Shown piece after piece: positions 9,155 to 17,376 of a stretch of DNA of 64,000 nucleotides; positions within the stretch are counted from its first letter, which is position 1, and each line of letters opens with the position of its first letter. The translations under genes were made by a program, and so were the position numbers. Origin of the DNA: JAUWTJ01 sp965603015 (GTDB lineage Bacteria; Pseudomonadota; Alphaproteobacteria; M2410); the NCBI GenBank assembly GCA_965603015.1, contig CBFDBJ010000002.1, positions 62,001-126,000 of the forward strand, given 5' to 3'. The notes below the pieces were generated by a model, which saw nothing but the letters and a program-made list of their open reading frames with translations, had not been told where the DNA came from and made no database searches.

Positions 9155-9502
9155 ATGTATAGAGAAGAGCGCAAGATCTATTTCTCGACCCCGGAGCTGT
9201 TTAAGGCTCTGGCTCTGTTTTGCGAGACAACCAACCTCAGATTCCCTTTCGACGACGATGCAAAACTCGATTTTCGCACCGAATCCGAGCTAATCGCCAC
9301 GCTGTCTGATCCGGACCAGAGTGATGTGACCAGGGAGTTTCTCGAATCCGAGGTCATCGTTGCCCTGATCCTTCTTTGCAAAAAGATGGACATACCGGTT
9401 GCCAGGAAAGCCGTAAAAACAATCGAATTGTCGGAAGAGAATATTGTTTTTGCCATGAAGCTTTCCGACGAAAGCGCCACGATCCACGATCTGTCGTCCT
9501 GA
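9155..9502 (+). CDS. Small conserved-looking hypothetical protein
   Basis: A 115-residue acidic, cytoplasmic protein I do not recognise. It looks mainly helical, with a repeating Leu/Ile pattern and no Cys cluster or signal peptide. The open frame begins further upstream, but ATG 9155 is preferred because CAGAGGA lies 7-8 bases before it, while ATG 9137 and 9077 lack a site. Coding potential is moderate: codon use resembles the neighbours and the frame is not antisense to a recognised gene. It precedes msrB on the same strand by about 125 bp. A separate promoter for msrB is possible. Confidence 0.55.
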   Translation: MYREERKIYFSTPELFKALALFCETTNLRFPFDDDAKLDFRTESELIATLSDPDQSDVTREFLESEVIVALILLCKKMDIPVARKAVKTIELSEENIVFAMKLSDESATIHDLSS

Positions 9503-9627
9503 TCCACAAGGTTTTCCGCCCCGTTCACGCTCCTGGTTCACGGATTTGTGATCAAAGATGAACGGACCTGTTTGCTCAATGTGCTAATCAACGGGTCCGG
9601 ATTATCTCACTCACAGGACCCCGCCCC

Positions 9628-10116
9628 ATGCGCCTTACAAAACGACAGTTTCTGCTTTCCTCTCTTGCGGCTGGCGCAACAGGAGTAGTTGGAATGACCC
9701 GAAGTTTCGCTGAAACCATCGAAAAACTTGTTCTGTCAAAAGCTGAGTGGAAAGCGCGCCTGACACCCGGGCAATATGATGTCCTGCGCCGATCCGGAAC
9801 TGAGCCAGCCGGAAGCAGTCCTCTCAATGATGAAAAGCGTGACGGGGTCTTTCATTGCGCCGGGTGTGACCTGCCGCTCTTTGACGCTTCCACGAAGTAT
9901 GAAAGCGGCACAGGTTGGCCGAGCTTTTATGACTTCATCCCGGACCACCTCGAGACCAAACGGGACTTCAAGCTGGTCATCCCGCGCACGGAGTATCATT
10001 GCGCGCGCTGCGACGGCCATCAGGGGCACCTCTTCAAGGATGGGCCGAAGCCGACCGGCCTGCGTTATTGCAACAATGGTGTTGCGCTCACCTTTGTTCC
10101 GGCTGATGACGCATAA
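9628..10116 (+). CDS. msrB: Peptide-methionine (R)-S-oxide reductase, exported
   Basis: A 162-residue MsrB that reduces methionine-R-sulfoxide in damaged proteins. Zinc-binding pairs are CAGC and CARC, the active-site strand is GTGWPSF, and the catalytic Cys is in RYCNNG (usual form RYCxNS). The N-terminus (MRLTKRQFLLSSLAAGATGVV) has a basic region followed by a hydrophobic stretch, pointing to export to the periplasm. There is no twin-arginine pair, so the Sec route is likely. msrA follows by 47 bp and is also exported, so the pair forms a periplasmic methionine repair unit. The start has an ACAGGAC site. Confidence 0.95.
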   Translation: MRLTKRQFLLSSLAAGATGVVGMTRSFAETIEKLVLSKAEWKARLTPGQYDVLRRSGTEPAGSSPLNDEKRDGVFHCAGCDLPLFDASTKYESGTGWPSFYDFIPDHLETKRDFKLVIPRTEYHCARCDGHQGHLFKDGPKPTGLRYCNNGVALTFVPADDA

Positions 10117-10163
10117 GCGCCGCGTCCACCTCTATCATTTGTCCTTTTGATTCGGAGACTTCC

Positions 10164-10817
10164 ATGCGTTCTGCCTTCTCACGCCTTCGCACACTATGCT
10201 TTGCGCAGCTTGCCACCCTGACCATCCTCGCCCTGCTCGGGGCCGGCAGCGCAAGGGCTGACGCCGACACACAAGGCACACTTGAAATCGCCATTTTCGC
10301 CGGGGGTTGTTTCTGGTGCGTCGAATCCGACTTCGACAAGGTGCCAGGCGTCACAGAAACCGTTTCGGGATACACCGGAGGCCACACTGCAAACCCGACC
10401 TACAAACAGGTCTCAAAAGGCGGCACCGGCCACATTGAAAGCGTCCGGATCACCTTTGACCCATCCGTCACCTCCTTTGAACGCCTTGTCTTTTTGTTCT
10501 GGCGCAGCGTTGATCCAACCGATGCCGGCGGCCAGTTCTGTGACCGGGGCGAAAGTTATACAACAGCGATCTTCGCCGTGTCGGATGAGCAAAGACAGAG
10601 TGCTGAGGCCTCGAAGGCAGATCTCTCGGCTTCGGGAACGCTTGGGCACCCGGTCGTAACACCGATCCGTATGGCGACAGACTTCTGGCCTGCAGAAACC
10701 TACCACCAGAATTATCACAACAAAAATCCGCTACGCTACAAATACTACCGAAACAGCTGCGGCCGCGACAAGCGCGTCAAGGCCCTGTGGGGCGACGAAG
10801 CCTGGGCGGCAAAATAG
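10164..10817 (+). CDS. msrA: Peptide-methionine (S)-S-oxide reductase, exported
   Basis: A 217-residue MsrA that reduces methionine-S-sulfoxide. It has a clear signal peptide (about 1-32, ending at GSARA-DA), then GGCFWC with the catalytic Cys at about 49. Family motifs SGYTGG, YKQVS and the late HQNYHNKNP follow, and a Cys in YYRNSCGRD may act in recycling. It is predicted to act in the periplasm with the exported MsrB encoded just upstream. An electron donor for a periplasmic pair (a DsbD- or CcdA-like protein) is not in the window. It converges with gabD copy 1, whose stop is 36 bp away. Confidence 0.95.
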   Translation: MRSAFSRLRTLCFAQLATLTILALLGAGSARADADTQGTLEIAIFAGGCFWCVESDFDKVPGVTETVSGYTGGHTANPTYKQVSKGGTGHIESVRITFDPSVTSFERLVFLFWRSVDPTDAGGQFCDRGESYTTAIFAVSDEQRQSAEASKADLSASGTLGHPVVTPIRMATDFWPAETYHQNYHNKNPLRYKYYRNSCGRDKRVKALWGDEAWAAK

Positions 10818-10852
10818 CCAAAAGCAGCCTTCACCAGGTCACCGCACCTGCA

Positions 10853-12283
10853 TCAATCATCGACGCCGCCGACCAGGCAATATTTGATTTCGACAAAGTC
10901 ATCGATACCATATTTGGACCCTTCCCGGCCCATCCCGCTTTCCTTGATGCCGCCAAAGGGCGCAACTTCCGTCGAGATAATGCCCTCATTGATCCCGATG
11001 ATGCCATACTCAAGCGCCTCGGAAACGCGCCACACACGGCCAAGGTCGCGGGCGTAGAAATAGGCGGCAAGGCCGTAGGGCGTGTCATTGGCATACTGAA
11101 TAACTTCTGCCTCATCCACAAACCGCACAATGGGGGCCACCGGGCCAAAGATCTCGTTGTGGCAGACCGCCATATCAGGCGTCACGCCGGTGAGCACTGT
11201 TGGCTCAAAGAACGTGCCGCCGCGGGCGTGCCGTCCCCCGCCAAGCCTTGCTTCGGCGCCTTTGCCCAGAGCCTCATCCACCAGACCCGAGACCTTCGTC
11301 ACCGCCGCCTCATTGATCAGCGGCCCGACCTGCACATTGTCATCGGCGCCGTTGCCAACGTTGAGCGCCTTTACGGCGTTAGAGAATTTTTCAACGAACA
11401 CTTCATAGACGCCGTCCTGAACATAGAACCGGTTGGCGCAAACGCAGGTCTGCCCCGCATTGCGGTATTTGGCGGCTATGGCGCCTTGAACCGCCGCATC
11501 AATATCCGCGTCATCAAACACAATGAACGGCGCATTGCCGCCAAGCTCAAGAGAGACCTTCTTGACGGTCCCGGCCGCCTGCGCCATCAAAAGCTTGCCC
11601 ACAGGGGTTGACCCGGTAAACGAGATCTTGCGCACCGAGGGATGCGTGGTCAGCACTTTGCCAATCCCTGCCGGGTCATTGGTCGTGATAACCTTGAAGG
11701 CGGCGGCGGGAATACCGGCCTCCACCGCCAGGGTCTCAAGCGCCAGTGCCGACAAGGGCGTTGCCTCGGCCGGTTTGATCAGCGCCGTGCACCCCGCCGC
11801 CAGCGCCGGAGCCACCTTGCGCGTGATCATGGCGACCGGGAAATTCCACGGCGTGATGGCCGCAACGACACCAATGGGCTGCTTCAGAACCAGAATGCGC
11901 TTGCCCGCCGCGTGGCTCGGAATGACATCGCCGTAGATGCGTTTGGCCTCCTCGCCAAACCATTCCACAAAACTGGCCCCATAGGTCACCTCGCCGCGCG
12001 CCTCGGCGAGCGGCTTGCCGCATTCGGCTGTAATGAGCTGCGCCAGATCCTCGGTATGCGCGGTAATCAGCTCAAACCATTTTCGCAGGATCCCGGCACG
12101 CGCCTTGCCGGTCATCGCCGACCAGGTCCCGAGCGCTTCCTGCGCCGCCACAACAGCCGCCTCGGTCTCTTTGGCGGTGTAATCCCTGACCGTTTCAAGC
12201 ACCCCGCCGGTCGCCGGATTGGTCACGACAAGCCCGGTTGCAACGCTCGTTTTGCCGGCCAGTAAATTATCTGTCAGCGCCAT
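10853..12283 (-). CDS. gabD: NAD(P)-dependent succinate-semialdehyde dehydrogenase, copy 1
   Basis: A 476-residue aldehyde dehydrogenase of the SSADH (GabD) type, oxidising succinate semialdehyde to succinate. TPWNFP, FTGSTPVG (cofactor), LELGGN (general-base Glu) and GQTCVCANR (catalytic Cys) are present, and PFGGIKESGMGREGSKYG closes the fold. It is by eye about nine residues in ten identical to the second copy at 57768-59198, differing mainly by conservative changes, so the two are recent paralogues or one was acquired. Unlike copy 2 it has no gabT beside it; its neighbours are msrA (convergent) and a multihaem cytochrome (divergent). ATG 12283 has a CAGGAGA site. Confidence 0.93.
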   Translation of the reverse strand: MALTDNLLAGKTSVATGLVVTNPATGGVLETVRDYTAKETEAAVVAAQEALGTWSAMTGKARAGILRKWFELITAHTEDLAQLITAECGKPLAEARGEVTYGASFVEWFGEEAKRIYGDVIPSHAAGKRILVLKQPIGVVAAITPWNFPVAMITRKVAPALAAGCTALIKPAEATPLSALALETLAVEAGIPAAAFKVITTNDPAGIGKVLTTHPSVRKISFTGSTPVGKLLMAQAAGTVKKVSLELGGNAPFIVFDDADIDAAVQGAIAAKYRNAGQTCVCANRFYVQDGVYEVFVEKFSNAVKALNVGNGADDNVQVGPLINEAAVTKVSGLVDEALGKGAEARLGGGRHARGGTFFEPTVLTGVTPDMAVCHNEIFGPVAPIVRFVDEAEVIQYANDTPYGLAAYFYARDLGRVWRVSEALEYGIIGINEGIISTEVAPFGGIKESGMGREGSKYGIDDFVEIKYCLVGGVDD

Positions 12284-12430
12284 GGTTTTTCTCCTGCCAG
12301 TGTGTCTTTGTTGCTGACTTTAAGGCACCTGCCGGGCAGGCTTGTCAAGGGGACGGCCCGCCGCACCGATCCGGTTGCCCCCCTTTGGCAGACTTCCTAT
12401 AGTCCCTCCAAACAAGGGAGATCCAAGAGA

Positions 12431-14704
12431 GTGCGCGTTTCCAATCCTGCCATCGCCGGACTGATCGTAACGGCGCTTATGGCAGTCACGATTATCCCTG
12501 TAAAAGCAGCCCCTTCTCCTGTTGCATTCGCCGGGGCTGACGAGACGTCCTGCGTTGAATGCCATGCGGCAGCCGTTAAAGCCTGGCAAGGCTCCCACCA
12601 CGCCCGCGCCATGCAGCATGCCAGTCCCGCCACTGTTCTCGGGAGTTTCAACGGCCAGGTCCTGACCCACGCAGGCGAACGCACACTCATGGCTCGCAGC
12701 GGCGACAGGTTCCTCGCAACAGTCTCCTTCCCGGACAGCAAAGCCGCCGCACAGCAATACGAGGTTCTCTACACTTTCGGCATCGCCCCCTTGCAGCAAT
12801 ATCTCGTGCAAACCGAAGCGGGCCGACTGCAAGCCCTGCCCTGGGCCTGGGACACGCGCCCCGAAACGCAGGGCGGCGAGCGCTGGTATCATCTTTATGA
12901 CGGCGACACCGTGCCGCCCGGCGACCGGCTGCACTGGAAAAACCCGTTGCAAAACTGGAATGGTATGTGTGCAGATTGTCATTCGACCGGACTTGCCCGG
13001 AACTACAATGTCTCCGGCGATCGCTTTGCAACTACCGCCACTTCCGTCAACATCGCCTGCGCCTCATGCCATGGCGATGCCGCAGATCACCTCCTTGCGA
13101 TGCAGCAAGAGATCAGGCCGCCTTCTGGCAGCTTCAGCGATGTCATTGGTTTCTCCGATTCGCCCACCTCGCGATTTGAACGGGTCGCCGGAGAAGCCAC
13201 CGCCTCAAACAGGAGCGCGTCTCACCAGGGTCGCGAGATCGAGATCTGCGCCGCATGCCATTCACGCCGCACACCGCTCACCGCCAAAATTGACCCGGCC
13301 ACTGCCTTCCTCGACCAGTTCACCCCTGATCTGCTGGATGAGGGCCTCTATCACCCCGACGGACAAATCCAGGATGAGGTCTATGTCTGGGGCTCTTTCA
13401 TGCAAAGCAAGATGGCGGCAGCGGGCGTTACCTGCAGCCATTGTCACGACGCCCACGCCCTGACCCTGAAGCGCGGCGGCAATGCCCTGTGCAGCTCCTG
13501 CCATGCGCCAGAGGTTTTCGACACATCAGACCACCACCGTCACCTGCCCGCCTCCGCAGGCGCGCAGTGCGTCTCCTGTCACATGCCTCAGACCACCTAT
13601 ATGGGGGTCGATGCGCGCCGCGATCACAGTTTCAAGGTGCCGCGACCGGACCTCTCGGAAAGCCTCGGCACGCCCAATGCCTGTACCAGCTGCCACGCCG
13701 ACATGACCAATGAAGTGGCAGCCACGCATATCAACGCCTGGAATGGCCCCCGTGAAGCCACCGATTCGACCGCCCAAACGATTGCCGCCGCGAGGGCTCG
13801 CAATCCGGCGGCCAGAGCACCCCTCCTCACGCTCATAGAGGATGAGACCCGCCCTGCCATCACTCGCGCGACCGCGCTCAGTCTCATTGCCAATGTGCCC
13901 GACCGCGCCCTCATGACTATCGCACTCTCACACCTTGGCGATACCGATCCCCTCATCCGCATCGGAGCCATTCGTGCCCTGACAATCCTGGCACCACAGG
14001 AACGAGCCAGCGCGCTCACCCCGCTCCTCGGCGACACCGTCAAATCAGTGCGCATGGAGGCGGCAACGGCGCTACGGGAGGTCCCGGCAGACACGTTCTC
14101 AGGCGAGGATCGAAGGGTTTTCGATGCCGCGCTCACGGAGCTCCTTGCGGCCAATGAGGAGATCGCATGGCGCGGCGAAGGTCGACTTAACCGTGGTCTC
14201 ATTCTCCAGGGCCAGGGCAAACTCGACAAAGCGGCCTGGCAATACCAAAAATCCATCGAAATCGACCCGGGCTTTACGCCGTCCTACATCAATCTCTCTG
14301 AACTTTTGCGCCCTGGCGGTACAATCGGCGGTGCAGAAGAAGAGACAAGGGCAACGCTCCTGCAGGGTCTTGCAGCCGCGCCCGAGGACGGCCCCCTGGA
14401 ACATGCCCTCGGCCTTGCCCTCATCCGCGCCGGCAAACCGGATGAAGCCATAACCCGCCTTGCAAGAGCGGCCAACCTCGCACCGCAAAACCCGCGCTTT
14501 GCCTACGTCCACGCCGTCGCGCTTCATTCTGTCGGCAAGACCCCCGAAGCCCGCACTCGCCTGCAGGCCGCTCTCGTGCGACATCCATATGACCCGGACC
14601 TGCTCACTTTGGGGTTTTCGCTCGCCGAGGAAGCCGGCGACCGCGCCGCCATGCGCCTTTATGCCGAGCAACTGGCAGAGATTTTCCCCGAAAACCCGAG
14701 CTGA
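12431..14704 (+). CDS. Exported eight-haem c-type cytochrome with HEAT and TPR repeats
   Basis: A 757-residue protein with a signal peptide and eight CxxCH haem-attachment motifs in its first half (CVECH, CADCH, CASCH, CAACH, CSHCH, CSSCH, CVSCH, CTSCH). The spacing is like that of the cytochrome c554/c-prime-type multihaem family. The second half has HEAT-like helical repeats (about residues 450-570) and then TPR repeats (about 590-750), which may dock a partner. The GTG start at 12431 is chosen because GGGAG precedes it and the signal peptide begins there; the open frame reaches back to 12302. It is predicted to be periplasmic or outer-membrane associated. The redox partner is not evident from the neighbours. 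It is divergent from gabD copy 1. Confidence 0.9.
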   Translation: MRVSNPAIAGLIVTALMAVTIIPVKAAPSPVAFAGADETSCVECHAAAVKAWQGSHHARAMQHASPATVLGSFNGQVLTHAGERTLMARSGDRFLATVSFPDSKAAAQQYEVLYTFGIAPLQQYLVQTEAGRLQALPWAWDTRPETQGGERWYHLYDGDTVPPGDRLHWKNPLQNWNGMCADCHSTGLARNYNVSGDRFATTATSVNIACASCHGDAADHLLAMQQEIRPPSGSFSDVIGFSDSPTSRFERVAGEATASNRSASHQGREIEICAACHSRRTPLTAKIDPATAFLDQFTPDLLDEGLYHPDGQIQDEVYVWGSFMQSKMAAAGVTCSHCHDAHALTLKRGGNALCSSCHAPEVFDTSDHHRHLPASAGAQCVSCHMPQTTYMGVDARRDHSFKVPRPDLSESLGTPNACTSCHADMTNEVAATHINAWNGPREATDSTAQTIAAARARNPAARAPLLTLIEDETRPAITRATALSLIANVPDRALMTIALSHLGDTDPLIRIGAIRALTILAPQERASALTPLLGDTVKSVRMEAATALREVPADTFSGEDRRVFDAALTELLAANEEIAWRGEGRLNRGLILQGQGKLDKAAWQYQKSIEIDPGFTPSYINLSELLRPGGTIGGAEEETRATLLQGLAAAPEDGPLEHALGLALIRAGKPDEAITRLARAANLAPQNPRFAYVHAVALHSVGKTPEARTRLQAALVRHPYDPDLLTLGFSLAEEAGDRAAMRLYAEQLAEIFPENPS

Positions 14705-14899
14705 CCAGGCCGCCGCGACCGCCTCAGGCATCTCCGGAAAAACTGACCCCTGCGCAGGGCTTCAGCCGCTCGCAAAAATGGATTTACCCTTCATCTGACA
14801 CTCGACGGCAGGCTCTCCCGACGCTAGACTATATTGATAACGAGTCGCGATAGTTCTCTTGCATTCATTTCATTTAATCGACATTTGAGGGACCAGAAG

Positions 14900-15754
14900 A
14901 TGATTCAGAATTCACTCGTAAAACTTGCCTGCGGCATTGTTGGAATGGCAGCGGGGCTCGCCGCTTGCTCGCCGGAAGAAGGCGCTCCGGGACGATATCT
15001 CGGTGAAGCGCAGGCGCTTGGCAACGGAACCATCCAGACCTTCGTTAAGACCCGCGCTGACGGAACACCGGCGATCATCGGCATTGAGATGACAGCAGAT
15101 GCGCTGGACGGCCTTCCCGAAAAGCGCAACAACTTTTCTCGCTGTTATGATGTGGACGGTGATGGCGCACTTGGCCCGATGGAATGTGAAGGCGACGAGG
15201 AGCGCAAGCTGGAGCTGCCTGCAGAAGCGGCAGACATGGATCTGCCCTTCACCTGGGCCGGCGTCAATTATAACCCCGAGGGACATATGCCGGATAACTG
15301 GGCCGTCCCTCATTTCGATTTTCATTTCTATATGGTCAGTCAGGAAGCCGTGAAGAACATTCGCACTGGATCCTGCGGTATCCTGATGAATTGTGATGAT
15401 TTCGCAATAGCCACCAAACCGGTGGAAGCAAGGTTTACGCCGCCCGACTATATCAGTATCGGCGCGGCAGTATCGGAAATGGGTAACCACCTGCTGGATT
15501 CGACCTCGCCGCAAGCCGGCCCGCCCTTCGCAAAGGCCGAGCACATTTTGGTTTTTGGCGCCTATGACGGTCACATCACCTTCATCGAACCGATGATCAC
15601 CATGGAAGTTCTGGTGAGCAATCCGAACGCCTGTTTTGCAGTCAAGCAGCCGGAGGCATACGAGGTCGGGGGGTATTATCCAACTGAATATTGCATCCGG
15701 GCGACCGACGAAGAAAAGATAACGATCTCGCTGGAAGGCCTCACGCACCATTAA
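14900..15754 (+). CDS. Lipoprotein, possibly DUF5602/TTHB210-like
   Basis: A 284-residue protein with a lipoprotein signal (GLAAC lipobox near residue 22) followed by an acidic mature start, so it is anchored in a membrane. The mature part contains a stretch around 'NYNPEGHMP.. VPHFDFHFYMVS' with a cluster of His and Asp residues that could bind a metal. I associate this pattern, with limited certainty, with the DUF5602/TTHB210-like family. ATG 14900 is chosen over the upstream Met because a GAGGGA site precedes it and the signal starts there. An AT-rich stretch at 14828-14880 probably carries its own promoter. No function is assigned. Confidence 0.75.
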   Translation: MIQNSLVKLACGIVGMAAGLAACSPEEGAPGRYLGEAQALGNGTIQTFVKTRADGTPAIIGIEMTADALDGLPEKRNNFSRCYDVDGDGALGPMECEGDEERKLELPAEAADMDLPFTWAGVNYNPEGHMPDNWAVPHFDFHFYMVSQEAVKNIRTGSCGILMNCDDFAIATKPVEARFTPPDYISIGAAVSEMGNHLLDSTSPQAGPPFAKAEHILVFGAYDGHITFIEPMITMEVLVSNPNACFAVKQPEAYEVGGYYPTEYCIRATDEEKITISLEGLTHH

Positions 15755-15781
15755 AGCGGATTGGCTCACCTGCCCCCACAC

Positions 15782-15813
15782 CAGCCCCGACGACCAGCCT
15801 GTCGCCGGGGCTG
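15782..15813 (+). terminator. Terminator-like hairpin after the lipoprotein gene
   Basis: CAGCCCCG (15782-15789) pairs with CGGGGCTG (15806-15813), 28 bp after the stop codon of the lipoprotein gene. There is no T-run on either side, so it may be a processing or stabilising hairpin rather than a strict intrinsic terminator. Confidence 0.4.
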
Positions 15814-15829
15814 ACGGCTGAATCTGGTT

Positions 15830-15876
15830 GAGCCGAAGGGGATCGAACCCGCTTGAAATGCAACGCATTTCGAGCC
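15830..15876. repeat. tRNA-3'-end-like repeat plus GAAATGC hairpin
   Basis: Bases 15830-15850 repeat exactly the 21 bases at 15931-15951, which are the 3' T-arm and acceptor part of the tRNA-Ala gene. On the minus strand the copy even ends in an ACCA, but its T-stem does not pair well and no 5' tRNA half precedes it. It is joined to a perfect short hairpin GAAATGC-AAC-GCATTTC. A near copy of the whole unit lies at 30512-30567. It is probably an integration scar or a small interspersed repeat that mimics a tRNA end. Confidence 0.55.
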
Positions 15877-15902
15877 GCCCGGATGAGACTGGCAGAAAGA
15901 AC

Positions 15903-15921
15903 GCATTCGCTATGCGAATGC
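15903..15921 (-). terminator. Probable terminator of the tRNA-Ala gene
   Basis: GCATTCGC and GCGAATGC form a perfect 8-bp stem with a 3-base loop, 4 bases beyond the encoded CCA of the tRNA. On the minus strand it is followed by GTTCTTTCT, a T-rich run. Confidence 0.6.
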
Positions 15922-15925
15922 TGAG

Positions 15926-16001
15926 TGGTGGAGCCGAAGGGGATCGAACCCTCGACATCCACGTTGCGAACGTGGCGCTCTCCCAACTGAGCTACGGCCC
16001 C
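15926..16001 (-). tRNA. tRNA-Ala (anticodon CGC)
   Basis: On the minus strand the sequence folds as a standard cloverleaf. The acceptor GGGGCCG pairs with CGGCTCC (one G-T pair). The D-arm has the AGCTCAG-TTGG-GAGAGC form. The anticodon stem CCACG/CGTGG has loop TTCGCAA, giving anticodon CGC (reads GCG, Ala). The T-arm has GGTTCGATCC. The 3' CCA is encoded (15926-15928). The gene stands alone between the lipoprotein and GNAT genes. The stretch 16002-16223 holds only a small hairpin (CCACTTT/AAAGTGG near 16123) and no gene. Confidence 0.93.
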
Positions 16002-16223
16002 GGGACTGTAAAACCTTTTAATATCAATCGGTTACAGACAACATTGTGCGGGGAGGCTTTTAACCGGTCAAGCGTTTTGGCACTCTGGTGCTCAGTTCGT
16101 CTGCTCCTGGGTCTATAACGGACCACTTTCAAAGTGGCTCCAGTGGCCTGCTGTTGACCCTGAACGGACATGCCTGACAGATCGCTGACTGAGAGTTTGG
16201 TTGGGAGAAGCCGTAGAGTTTGT

Positions 16224-17084
16224 TCAAGGTTTGGTCCACTTCGAAAGATTGAGGATCATCTCATATTGATCCCCGTAGTGCTCCCAACCATGGGAAGCCA
16301 TCACGTCAAGCAGCTCTTCGTCGCTCGCGTCGATATTCACGAAGTGGGGTTGCTCACCGTTTTCTGCCTGTGCGGCGTGGAGGAGTGTTGTGGTGATCTC
16401 TTTGCGTTTGGGCCCCTTTGGAACGCTCAGTTGATGAATTTGTCTGGATTTGCGGGCAAAGCATCCGAGTCCAATGGGTAGCCCATCCTGGTTTCGTGCG
16501 GTCAGACAGAGCGCCTCGTCTGGAAACGCCTCCAGCGCGCCAAAGGAGTTTTGCCAGGTCGGCATCCAGGTCTGAAGAAGGGCGGAATAATCACGCGCTT
16601 CCCGAAGTGAAACTTCCTCGATTTTGATCGTTGGATGGCCTTTCAAAGGTCGGAAGTTTCCACGGCTCAATACGACGCGTCTACGTCGCTGAAATCCCAG
16701 TTTCTCATAGGCTGGCAGAGCGCGGTCATTGTTGGTGAGGCATTCAAGGACTATTTTTGAGACCACGCCCGGTGCATTTCGGACGACGGGTTCAAAGACC
16801 TTTTCAGTCAGGCCTTTGCGCCGCCATGGAGGTCTCGTTCCTACAGCGATGCCATAGAGCGCCTTCGGTTCATGGTCTTCACTCATTCCGACAAACCAAA
16901 ATGCAACAAGCGTGTCGCCTTCAAAGGCTCCGCGAGAGTGGACAGGTGTAAAGGCTCGCTGCACCAACATGCGCTCAAAATGTTCTCGAGTTATCGTCAT
17001 CGGTACGACGTAGTCACTGTAGGCATCCAACATTGCTTCATGCAGTTGATCCAATGAAACCTCTGTTAGATCCCTAATGTCCAT
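16224..17084 (-). CDS. GNAT family N-acetyltransferase
   Basis: A 286-residue protein whose first half is a GNAT domain. It carries the acetyl-CoA-binding pattern GIAVGTRPPWRRKGLTEKV (about 85-105) and the following helix NDRALPAYEKLGFQRRRR. The second half looks like a second, degenerate domain without the R-x-x-G-x-G/A loop. Start ATG 17084 has an AGGGGAG site 9 bases upstream; the open frame before it (to 17171) has no site. The acetylated substrate is unknown. The 292 bp upstream (17085-17376) contain no gene that I can support. Confidence 0.85.
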   Translation of the reverse strand: MDIRDLTEVSLDQLHEAMLDAYSDYVVPMTITREHFERMLVQRAFTPVHSRGAFEGDTLVAFWFVGMSEDHEPKALYGIAVGTRPPWRRKGLTEKVFEPVVRNAPGVVSKIVLECLTNNDRALPAYEKLGFQRRRRVVLSRGNFRPLKGHPTIKIEEVSLREARDYSALLQTWMPTWQNSFGALEAFPDEALCLTARNQDGLPIGLGCFARKSRQIHQLSVPKGPKRKEITTTLLHAAQAENGEQPHFVNIDASDEELLDVMASHGWEHYGDQYEMILNLSKWTKP

Positions 17085-17376
17085 GATGCAAAGCTCCCCT
17101 GGAGACGCAACGACAAATCTTGTCCCGACGGGACGACCTTCTCTCAGAGTTGGAAAGCCGAACCAAATCAATTATACACACTATATGCAGTATGGAAGAT
17201 CACCTCGGCGTCTTCCAGTCCAATAGCATGAGGCGTCAAAGTCCGCCTCGGCTATGAACGGAAGTTTTCAAGCTCGGGCGAGGATGACCGGTTTTACCCC
17301 AAAAGCAGGCATCAATAGACATGGCCCACCCGGGAAACGTCACTTTTTTCACGATGATGAAAATCTGCGCTGACGA

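Noticed and set aside
15830..15876. A second complete tRNA gene or tmRNA piece next to tRNA-Ala
   Set aside because: Only a T-arm/acceptor-like 3' part is present; the T-stem does not pair properly and no 5' half or anticodon arm exists.
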